Of a stretch of 64,000 bases of DNA, positions 25,901-37,900 are shown piece after piece. Made by a program: the position numbers and the translations under genes. Location of the stretch: NCBI RefSeq assembly GCF_958295425.1, contig NC_081151.1, forward strand, positions 18,676,452 through 18,740,451, written 5' to 3'. The notes below the pieces were generated by a model. That model saw nothing but the letters and a program-made list of their open reading frames with translations. It had not been told where the DNA came from and did not search any database. Every line of letters begins with the position of its first letter. The first letter of the stretch is position 1. The DNA is from Solea solea. Taxonomy: Eukaryota > Chordata > Actinopteri > Pleuronectiformes > Soleidae.

Positions 25901-28900
25901 CTACAGATTTAATTGCTAATTAAATGTGGGTTATCACTTAATTACAGTAGGCCATAACCAGATCAAGCTCAAGAGTGTTGCCAGAATCAATAAATGGTGC
26001 AGCAATCCTCACTGTTCTGCTGGGAGCTCTCTGCTGTGGATATTGCTGACTCCCACTAACAGGAGCTGGCTGCAGCAGCTGCCCGTCCATCTGTGGCAGT
26101 GGGGAAGTAAATGGAGTGGAAGGAAGGTGGGTCGGAGTGATAAAACCTGTAAGTGTTGGCTGTGGTTGGTCTTATCTCTGTATCTGTGTGTCAACAGGCC
26201 CAGGGTTTGATGGGGGATGCGGACAGGCTCATCACAGCCTCAGAGGCCCCATTCACCACCATGACCACCAGGACCAGCATCAGCAGCAGCACCCTGACGC
26301 CCTGCCGACTGGGGAGCGCCATCCAAGCGGGACTCCCAGTACCCGTCACCTGTACCTCCACCTCCCCCACTCCTTCCTCATCTGCAGCAGCCTCCTTTTT
26401 CATTAGGTAAGCAAGTCACGCCACATCGCCAAAGCTGTTGGGCTGGCAAATGAAGTGTTTGCGTGTGAGCTTGCGTGCATACACACCTGCATGCTTTCAC
26501 TTGAGTACAGCACACACAGATACCTGGAGAGGAGATATGTACAGACACGCCTTCAAATGTCTGCTCAAGGTTCACGGTGTTAACATCCATGTGGGGCACT
26601 TATACCATGGAGGTGTTGTTCTTACCATGGTTGAATTATACTGTAGCATGCCTTGGGATACACATTATCATAGGACTAAATGAACCTTTAGTTACAGGCA
26701 CCAGTGCCCATGAATGGAAAATAAAAGTACATAATACAATGAGAGTCTCATAAGGGGTTTAGTTTAAAGCAGAGGTATTTCATGTTGTAGTTATTTTGTC
26801 CTTGTTTTGTCCTCTTTAACTTCAAACGCCAGCCTCCGACTGCTGCGTATTTGCTGCTCCTGCAGCTGCAGTGTAGGTGAAACCATTTTGTCCTGGTGTT
26901 TTTGTGTTTCTCAGGACGAGGGAGGCTTTTTCAGCACTGCGTGGTGTTGTTGTTGCCCTGGAGAATACTTCAGCCTCTCCAGGCGGGTGGATGGCTGGTG
27001 CAATGAGCTATATTGTCATTGATAGATTCCCTGGCAGGCTGGACAGTGCATACATTTGCTGTCTCTTTTCTCCAAGGAGTGCTATGCCATAATGAATGTT
27101 GGCGAAAGAGGAGATGACTGAGAATGATGCATGGGGCCATTGAATCTCTGCACCACAGGAGGTGAAAGAACTTGTAGAGTGTGACAGGCAACCCATGGTG
27201 GATCGGTGTGGAGCTTAGGGTTTTTTTTCTCCAAGCACCCCCCAAATGGAGTTGGTCTTGCCAGCTTTTCACAAGGTCAGAATATATGAGTGGGACGTCT
27301 CCTTTGGCTTCGGGGACTTTTCACTAAGTATGCAACATCCTGTGCATCTTGCTTCCTGTCGCAAGAGCAGCAGTCTGCTAGACAGGGTTTTAGTCCTGAC
27401 TCTGATTTATTAATTCTCATGTTTTCTTTGGACCTGAGCTTGAAATGAGTCAGTCAGTGTGGGCTAATCCAGGGGAAAAACAGGGAGGTGGACTTGTTTT
27501 TTCCCTTGAAGCAGGTCCTGGTGGGGCAGAGGGTGTGTACATGGAAGTACAATAAAGGGTTCCACCTTTAATTTCATCCTAAAGATTTTTTTTGCGGCCA
27601 AGAATGTGGTGTTTTGCTTGGCCCAGAGAAACGCAAGGATGACGAGCCAGCTTTACGCACTATTTGCAGATACGGAACGAGGTGGATGGTGGTGGACGAT
27701 TGATTTAAAGACACACCCAATCCCTAACCCTCTGCAGCTGTTGCCTGCAACAGGAATATCATGAGCCTCATCATACTTATCCTCCTCATCATCCTCATCC
27801 TCATACTGTTGTGTTGTTTGTTTCATTATTTTGTGTCTCACTGCTGATTGAAATATAATCCCCCCCACAAATCAAAAAGAACCGAATCAATCAACAACAT
27901 TTCCTTGTTTTCTTTCTGCTCGAGTTGAAAAGAGGAAATGATGAAATTAGTGCCCTTCATGTCTGATACTTGATTGAAAACTCTTATCTGATTAGTATTC
28001 CTTTTTGTTCTTGAAAGATACAATTAGTGGGATGCATGTATGAATCCTGAGAGCCCAGGATGTAGGAGCAGAATAACCAAATAGCAGTTTCTACCCCAGT
28101 GGAGTGGAGTAGGCTCCTTAGACACTTGTCTGACATTCACTTACACTGTTTCACTCTGAGATGAAATTTTAATTAGAATGCAATTAGCTTGAGTCTAGCT
28201 GCTCTTGCTAGTTTGCTGTAACGAATAGTGCCTCTCACAAAAGATCTGTTTTTTCATTGGAAAAATAAGTCAACCATTCAACCGGTGAGCGAGGCATTCA
28301 ATTTTGTTTCATTTAAGATGTGTAGTGACTTGAAAAGTAATCTTTATACAAATGTCAATTTGCATACATAAGGTCGGAATCACACTTCTGAAGATTAAAT
28401 CAGTGACTCTCTAAAGTAATAATTATACGTTTAAAAGTTTTTAATGATTTTTAAATCACTATTTTTACCCTCAGATTTGAGCATTCATTAATGTCTGTAT
28501 GGTTTAAAAGAGCCAGTGTTTGGTAGCTCGAGGTGAGGTTTCAGATTGCAACCAACTGAATGTCTCTTCTGTCACCCCTCCCTCGTCAAAGAGACAGTAT
28601 CCTCAAGTCATGATGCAAAAGACCCACTAACAAAACATGTCAGAATGTTACACACATTCGGTCAGCAGCTCTGATCAACCTCGAAATCTGACCTCGAAAT
28701 TTCGTTGTGCAATTTCGGTCGTATCATGACAATAAAGATCATTTCACTATAGTGCCATTGTTTTGTTGTCAGCTCTGGGATAAGAAGGAACATGGGGGTG
28801 TAACATGGTGATTGATGGTTTTAAAGGTTTTATACATGTAAGTAGTCCTCTACAAGACTTTGTACATTTGACATCTTTGCAACTTCAAACATGATGTTGA

Positions 28901-31900
28901 TGTAATTTGTGTGGACTCATAATTAATAGGAGCAAATGAGTCATTTGAAGGTGGTAGTTATTAATTTAAGTGAACAAATTATGTTGTATGAAGCAAATTA
29001 ATATTTGGTTTTCCCAGAATCAGAATTGTTAATTTTGATAGCTGGTAGGCTGTGTGGATGAACGTTTTGAAAATTGCTTTTCATCTCTGCGTTGTTGCCT
29101 GTGGGAACATTTTTCCCTCGGTTATCTTGGAAACTGTGAATTTCTTGTGATGTTCTCAGAAATTAGAGAATATCTTTCTTTCTTTTTCTTGTCTCCAGCT
29201 ACCTGCCTGTGGTAATTGTGGGAAGAAGGCTGAAACAAAGATGACCCCTGGGGTCAATCATGACTCATTGATAATTAGAGTGACTATACAGTCACAAGGA
29301 GACAGGAAGAGTCAAGGGTCACACTCTGGACTGGATGTTGTGTGTGTGGGTGTGTGCATGCATGTGTGCAGGTCATTAAGTGTGTATGTGTACACCAGTG
29401 TATTACTGTGGGTGGGGCTAATGACTTTAGAGCCATGTGTTCAGCTGACTGGCACGTTAAGCACTGATTGCCTTGTGACCGAGCATATGATTAGTGTATT
29501 GACAGAGCGTTGTGTAATGAAACCAGACGAAGATCACAGCGGGGGCTGGACGCTGCGGCTAACTGCGGATCCCTCTGCCCATCTTTCTGTTCCATTAACA
29601 CCTGCTGATTGTGATGGTGTGTTTATTACCTACCGGTACTGTAGGAGACGCAAGGAGTTGACTGCTCACTCTGCAGTCTTATTTTCTCAGTGTGCTCATT
29701 TCTGCACCAAAGCATAAGACATTTTCTATGGGCCAATTGTTGGTCCCTGATCTGTGGTTGTTTACAGCGGAGCGAGTCCATTTGTCGCTTTGCAGACTCA
29801 CACATTAATATTGCTCAACAGACGGTTGAATTGCCCACTCACTCTACTGTACATGTGTGCAGAAGACCGTGGAGGCGCAAGAAGTTAGTCGAAAGCTTCT
29901 GGCACATTATGAACTTCAGAGGTGGCACGCAGGCTGGCAGACAGTCTGTTGCAGCGGGTAGGACGGACAGCTGTTTGCTGGAATGCGGCCCTGAAGGAGC
30001 ATTAGGAGGAAGTGGTTTTATGGTCATTCATCGTCCGCCCTGCAGCTGCTGCCCAGGTGAGTGTAATGACTGTGATTGTGCAAAAGGAATCCTCCTGTAA
30101 TTGTGGAAACGGGGCCCATTCAGCACAGGTCCTCCTGCAAAGTCCCTGCCTTTGTGTCAGCAACACTCACTCTGCCCTTTTTTTTCCTCAGGCTGCACTG
30201 AGTAACCATAGAAACAAGTCATTAGCGTGTAGAAATTAAATGTGACTGATTTTTCTTTAAAACCTGGTGACTGGAAAACAGGATGTTGAAATAACCCTCT
30301 CTGGTCCACTGGACTATAATTTAGTCAGCGGCACTGACAAGCGTCTATCAATACTGAGTTGACTGTGTTGCAAAGTGGAAGCACCACAGGATCACACGCA
30401 GCTGTGAGTAACATGTTGGAGCGCTCGCTGGAGTCCACTGTCAAAACGTGTGTACAGAACTGTGTGATTTGTTATGAAGTTTCCATGAGGAACTAATTCC
30501 ATCATATTTGTTTGTCGAGGTTGAGGATATGCCAGCATGTTGCTCCTGCATGGGGGAGGCACTGATCTGTTCTTTCATGATGGGGTGGTCCATGAAGAGA
30601 GAGAGAGTGAGGGAGAGAGAGAGAGAGAGAGGGGGGGGCTGCAGGCAGCAGGACAGTGCTGTGTGGTTGACTGTGCTGTGATTGACAGAAGAGAGCCTTG
30701 CCACTGGCAAATAGGCAGGGCAGATTATGCGGAGCAGTGGGGTCGACCGAGCACAGTGAATCTGGCCCACATGGCAGGGGGATGAAGATACAGAGAGGGA
30801 CGTTTGCTGCCTGGGTCGAATGTGCTTGTAAATGTTGCCATTCAGACTGCGGTGTTTGTGCAGATGCTCACTTCTGACAGTGTCAGGAGCAGGAGGTCTG
30901 TGCCTGTGCACAACAATATTGGATTCACTGCCATGGGAGTCAGGTAATGCACATCTGATATTTGAGCTGCGGTGCGGATTGTAATTCTTTTCTCTCGTTT
31001 CCTCTCTATCTTAGCTTCTGTCACTCTCTTTTTTTTCCCCCTACTCTGTGTGGAATGTGCAGTTTTTGCTTAGTTGGAGTTGGGCCGTCTGCTCCCTGGA
31101 GGTGAGAGGGTAATGGTTTTGTTGTGAAGCCTCAGTGAGATGGATTCCTCCAACCAGGAGTCTGAGGAGAATGGATAGCACGGCGGGGAAACACTGCAGA
31201 AATTCTGGCTTCATTTTCAGGAAACGACCAAAGGGGAGCTGAAATGTTAATGCTGCCTGTATCTCCAAAGCCTGACAAGTCAGAGTGATTCATATCAATC
31301 TGTTGAATCCCCAGCAACACATGCTCAGGGCAGCAACTGGTTCATCAGAAGCATTGAGTGGGTGGTAGTCAGGATGGTTGAGCTGCTCTGTGGTATTTGT
31401 CTTTGTTTACTGTTGGATTAAACACCAGCTGCTATTTCGCTGCCATAATCAGACTGATGGGACTAATGGCTGCCTCTGTGCAGTGGGGAACTCATGCAGC
31501 AGCCCCAGCTGAGGCCATGGAGGCAACGCAGTCTGTAGATAAGCCCAGGTGTGATATCTATGCAAGGCCTGTCAGGCACCGTCAAGGCTGGGATGTTGAT
31601 GGAGATCTGGCCTGTCCTTGCAGCCACAGCAGATAGATGCATTCCACTACCCTTGTGTACCTTTGCATCCACCCTCAGACAGCAATAGGCTGCCTTTCTC
31701 TGACTCATAATTCTATCTGAAAGACTGATTTAGTCTTTGCTGCATCAGAAATTGGCACAGAGCGGCAATGCTTAGACAGCAAGCAGTACAGTATGCTTCT
31801 AATATGCATGAAAAAGCTCATTTTAGATGTGTTCAGCAGAATTTGCTGCTACTTATCTCACTGTAGTAAATTTGGTCTCTTTCTGGGTGTTGTGCCCACA

Positions 31901-34900
31901 GTACCACCAGGGGTGATGGGCCCTGTTGAGTTTAGAGTAACTTAAGCCTGTCGTAATGAATGACAAACAGCTCCAGTGACAAGGAAAAGACAAGCAGGGG
32001 GGTTTGACACTTCCTACATAATGTATTACCCATTCTCCTCTTCCCCCATTCCCCCAAATTAATCCCTGAGTCAGGAAGTCTGTCTGGCCCACTCACGTAG
32101 CCTACAGGGGGCCAGTGGAGAGTCGTCTGACAAACAAAGAGCTAAAGTGCTGACTCAAGCTTGTGTGCTCACCCAGGGTCCACGTTTGTTAAGCCCTGAG
32201 GGGAGAGGGGAAGGCTAGACTTCCCAGTCCTGACATATTCCTTTCACGCATGGAGAAATGAGAGGATGTGGATCACAGACCTCTCTCCTGTAGACTTGTT
32301 CCCTAACACAGTGCGGCCTTTTTTCTTTTGCTATGCTGGCAGGAATGATCAGAAGAAGCCAAGTCTGAGTTGTACTGTTGCGTGTGGGCAGGAGAGGTTA
32401 TAACCTCAGCATCAATCCATTTCTAACTCTGTTTGGCTGCCCACGTTGAGCATTCCCCATTCGACAGTATAACGACTCGAAGTTCCCCACGGGGGCTCCA
32501 TGATCAGTGCATTAATGTTTAGATATCATTCCAGACGCTGCAAATCCTCTCACCCCTAGCCTGTTGAATGGAATGGATGTTATACATCATGCCTGTGGGG
32601 GCCGAGGGATGCTATCTAAACCTCTTTAGTGCCCTTCATTGAAAGTCATGCAAATGGACTCCATTATCTTTATCATTACAACCATAGTGACTTCTGCTCT
32701 GTGGTTGTGCTGAAATAAGAGTGAATTTGCAAATGGCTGGTGGCAGGGAATATGTGCTGAGGAATTTTATAGGCTATTGTGTGTGCACATGCAGAATAGA
32801 GCCTGTGGCCTCTGCTCCCATGAGCTTTTATATCGAACAATTCAGGGAAACAAAGGTGGCTCCTGCTGGAGCTTCTCAGGCATCGCTGCTCCTCAGCCGT
32901 GGCCCTCTGTTCAACAAGAATAACTAATAGCTGCCTAATCAGTGCTAGAAGGTTGATTTCCCCAAACACTATTGCTTTACTCATTCTTTTATTCTTAGAA
33001 ACACTCACATAGATCATATTCCATATTCTGTTTATGAGTGCAGAGGGCCACGCTTTGTGCAAATTGAGTTCTGATTACCACTGAGGATAAAGCCTTTGTC
33101 AGGGCAGGTGGTTCAATGTGCAGCTCATCACCCATATCCCCGATATAGCTTATCACATGTCTTCTTAAGAAGTGATAAGATTGATGAAACAGCAAGTGTT
33201 TCCATCAGCCTGTTTTAATGTGCATTAGCACATTTGCTGATGTTTGAACCAAATTCTACATCTGAGTGGAGTGTTAGGAAAGATTAAGAGAGTTTATGTG
33301 CAGGATATTGTGCCCTTGACTTCTTCTTGTCCAACTCCATATGAAACAAGCCAGCGCCCTGTGCAGGACACGTGAAAAACCGCTGTACCAAACTAAAAGG
33401 AGGATTTATCCTCTCTGTGTTTCTGCTTTCCCGCATGCACATTATTCTGAATAGAGCGGATTATAGTCTGTAATCGGTTCACGACCCAGCACGTGAAAGC
33501 CAGCTGCAGTGTGCTAAAAAATCCCATTATCCCCATACGCTTTATGTGGCCTTCGCGAGTGTTGCCGTGTGTGTTTCTGTGGTTGACTTTGTTTGTGTGT
33601 GATATAGGATAAACTGCTTAGCCTGAATAATGCCGTTAAAGTCACTAACATCTTAGTGGCTTGTTCCCAGGCTCATATTTCCCCATTAGTTTGGATCAGT
33701 ATACGCTTTCTGTATACTACACATCCACAATGCTTTTATTGATTTGCCCGATCTAATTGATCACTACGTCCACTGCTCCTACATCTGCTATCGTGACCAC
33801 CTCGTTGACGGTACAGCTCATTTCACCTGAATTGGACCCCCTGCAGTTTGTGTCAGGTTGCCTATTGACTCAAATATAGATGAAAGATTATGAAACACGT
33901 GTTGGAACTCCCCTCCCCCCCTCGGTTCTGTCTCACTGGATGGCCGACTGATTAATCACACCCAAATGTTCCCACCAGCCTGCGGGCCTGCGTGTTGTGA
34001 TAGCCTCTGTGTGAAGAAGTGCAAATAAATAATCGCTAGGTGTCTTAACATGGCAGCAAATGATTAATGAAGGATAGAAGTGGAGCAGAAGTATGTTGGC
34101 TGTCTTTCCCGCTGTCTGTCTATCCCTCCCACACTCTCAAGTTAGTCCTCATTCTCATTGGGTGTTGATTATATCTGATCAAGGATATAATGGCCCTTGT
34201 TTGTCTCTTGTATATCTAATAATCTGCCTCCACTGTGTGCTGAATCAATTTATGAGACAGGAAATGTCACTCAGCTGGCAATGAGTTGATGTAAAATGCC
34301 AAGACTTCTTCTTCTCTGTCTGCCCCGAGCAGAGCAGCCTGGGTGAGGTCTTGTGGGTGAAGCGGAGTTCAACATGTGTATCAAGAGTGTGAAGCTATTC
34401 CAGGTTCTCTGCAGCCTTGGAGAGGAAGCAAAGCAGAATACCTCGAGCAGCGTCAGCGGAGGCAAAGTGAAAATACACCAGAAGAGATGAAAGCAGCTGT
34501 TAATCTTTGTCAGCAATGCCAGAGGTGGGGAGGCTGCAGTCCGCAGAGGAGGGGAAAACACGTCTTCATTATCATCTGTCACCCATCAGCTGAAAAAAGC
34601 AAATTTTCTTCCCATAGTTTTACTTTTTGCTGTCTGAACCAATTTTGATGCAATAGCTGAGCATTTCCCCCACTCGCAGTAGTTTTCTGGAAACCCCTTG
34701 TTTACCACTTCAACTAAATTGCTAGAGATTTTCCCCATGATTTCCAATGCAGGTATTTTTCAGCTCTTTCCTCCAAGGGACTTAAATTGGACCCTTCATC
34801 TCATTTACTGACAAATAGGTCCTGCAGAGCTGGAGCCCTGAGCTTTGTTTACCTCCACATGTCCTAATGTTGGAGCTAGTTAGGGCCATATTAGCACCAA

Positions 34901-37900
34901 GTGATCATGAATACTAAGAAGAACAATAAAGTCAACTGTAAATAGAACTATAGCCCCCAACTTTTACCCCAAATGCCCCTCCTTTTGTTTTCTTAAGCCC
35001 CTAAATTCCTTAAGCCCCTAACTTGGCAGGATTGCTTTGTGGTCTTTCACTGTGGGTGCGGGGAAGTCGCTGCGACTCAGACGATGTGTGTAGGGCGTCT
35101 GGAGCCGCAAAGCTTTATGGGTAGGGCCTTAAAACACAAAAACACCGGAAGGTGATTTAGCCACAAGAAGGGTTTGTCACACACTCTGTGGGTCGTTAGT
35201 GTTCCAGAAATATTCCCCCCCATCATTACGGTGGTTAACCTTGGCATAGACGCAGAGCATCATATTTTCTTAGTCAGTCGGGAAGTGAGAAGTTTGTTGG
35301 CGTAAGTCTGTTCCTCCAAAGACACAATAGACAAAATCTGTTTAATATACAGCAGTTTCCTTGTTCAGCAGAGAAAAATAACCACAGGAGCTGCTTTTAC
35401 CTCTGTTGATTAAAGCCAGGGCTTAAATCAACTGTTACTTACACTGATATGCTTTCACCAAACAGGTTTTCTTGAATATTGATGAGATTTTCTTCTTTCT
35501 TTCTTTTTTTTTTTTTTGCACTGCACCAACTGTTCCATTTATTTTTGGTCGACTGGGGATTCCCATCTTTGGGAATAAAGTAACTCCGAGCTTGCTGTGA
35601 CAGAGCGCCAATGATCATTTTTTCCCCCTGTTTCTTTCTCAGGCAGAAAATGATTTACCTCCTCATGGACATTGCCTCTCTGGCTCTGAGCCAGAACCAC
35701 TGATCGAAGCGACGGCTCAGCTGCACACCCTGCTGCTCCCTCTCTCACTGCCTCTTTCTCTTTATATCACCTGCACCTTCTTCACACCAAAATTTAGATT
35801 TTTTTTCCCCCTCCTATTTCATCTCAGTAATCTCAAATTTTTTTCTTTTATCACCATTCTTACCTCTGCATTGCTTCCCCTTTGTTCCTCTTTTTGATGA
35901 TCCCCTGTTATTTCAGCGCCCAAATTGCTCCTTTTTCCACCTGAGAAGAGTCCTGAGGAGGAGTTAGTATGCATTTACAGAACGCTGCATGTTTCTCTCT
36001 TGCGCTGACAGATGACCTGTTGGAATCTAGATTTTATGACATAAAAAGGGCATGTAACACCATTTTTGCCTGGAATATTCGCTTTTCCATGATTCCCGCC
36101 ATTTTCACAGGTGTTACATATATGCATGGAGCTAATTTTCCAGGGATTGGTGCAGAGACGATGTGTGTGCAGCCTTGGGCTGTCAGCAGTCAGCGCACAA
36201 ATGATGCCCCATTTGGTATTCTGTGTGTCCAAGGCCAGACACCTCTGGAACAAAAGGCTTGTTGAACACCTTGTTGGAACAAAGAGCTTTTATAAAAAGG
36301 CCTTGGTTGAATGTGTTTGGAACGTGCCAAGGGAGATATTGCTCAGCTAACTGGACATCACATTCATTGCGGTCTGTTTCGCCGGGATCGGTTGATCTAT
36401 TTCGGAGTTATGGAAAGTGCACAAATCCGAGCCTGGAGGTGTTTGGCCACTTCCTGCAAACTGCTACTGTGTAAACTGACACGAGAGAGGAAGTCTACCT
36501 TCAGACTATCATTAAAACAGCCAAGCAGGGGGAAGCCGGCTGGCAACAAGTCGAAAGCTTCAGAGCTTTGAATTGATAAGATTCAGCTGACAGCTAGATA
36601 AGCCTCTTAGTTCTCACGTCTTGTGGTGCACAAGGAGAAAAAGGAAAGATCTTCTGAAATAACTGAGATTTGGGATTTTGTCGAGGCGATAACCAGACAG
36701 CACCAAGGGAGAATGTCTGATGCTCCAGGTGGGAACTTATTAGTTTCCTTTGTGAAGTAAAAGTGCACATTTTTTGTTCCGATAAACATTTGTTGAACCA
36801 CATTCCCATAGTCAGGATGTTTTGGCCTTGGGCATTAGTTGTTTTGAGTGATTTAGAATAAAGGAAAGGAAGTGAGAAAAACGAAATGGATGTTTATGCC
36901 AGTGGTCCCTTGATTGCAGGGAGACTTTGGAACGGAGACAGACTCATTACCTGACTAATCCTTAGCGCCACACAGGAGGCTTGGATCATCTTTGTCATGC
37001 ATTTGACAGCATGTTCCTCTGTTATAGTCCCCATGTGACTAATACCCATGTCTCAGTCAGGTAACCTGAATCTAGTTATTCCATTGGTTATTTTAAGAGC
37101 TCACCCTCTGTGACCCTGTCAGCTTTTAGTGTTGGGGTAATGCATATATTTACACATGGAAGGCCATACATCTGGAGGATGCTGACACCCACAGCAAACA
37201 GTCTTCTCCGATACAGCCGCAGCAGTTGCTTCTGAGAAGAAGGGTTTTATGGAGAGCAGGCATTTGTCTCATACTTAATGATCAGCATCCTGACCTCGCC
37301 AGTAAATCTTGTTTGGGTGGGGCTTCTGGCTGCCAGGGCTGGTTGGCAGAGTATGATGACATCATCTCCTCCGCTCTATGAATGTATGTGTTCATAGGCT
37401 GATGTCATGGGTGCTGAATCACCACTGAAGCTCAGCGGTGGCTGGGTCAGAACGTGAGCGACCTGGGAACACAGCCATCAGCACCGAAATGGAGATTTGT
37501 TTCAATTTGGCAAAGAGAAAATGAGGCAGTTATGTTGGAAACTGACCATTAGCCTGGTTCTCTCGCTTGAACCGATCTAAGTCTGTATTTCTGCCACATT
37601 TAAGCTCAGTTAGAAGATTTATGTTATCCCCCCCACACACACCTTTGGGGCAGAGGGCTGTTTGATCGTGTCAAGGGCAGCCCATCAATAAGACACTGTA
37701 CTGATTTTAACTCTGGGGAGGTTTCATATTGATTAGGTTTTGACTCAAAAACATAGCACCACACCTGATAGATCAACACACATTCAATCACGTCCATCTG
37801 CTTTTATGCCACTTTTATGGCTCGACATTGTCTCCGGCGCACAAAATCCACGGCAACATCACAGTTTCATGCTCACACGTCCCCAGTAAGAAAAATTCAC

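Noticed and set aside
29241..29717. 158-codon plus-strand open frame
   Set aside because: No recognisable domain, low-complexity GT-rich segment inside, no paired splice sites or promoter context. Expected by chance in 64 kb.
30441..30911. 156-codon minus-strand open frame
   Set aside because: The Ser/Leu run is the (GA)n microsatellite read backwards; the rest shows no family motif.
34990..35024. Short direct repeat CTTAAGCCCCTAA, twice
   Set aside because: Two copies of 13 bases only; consistent with a simple local duplication.
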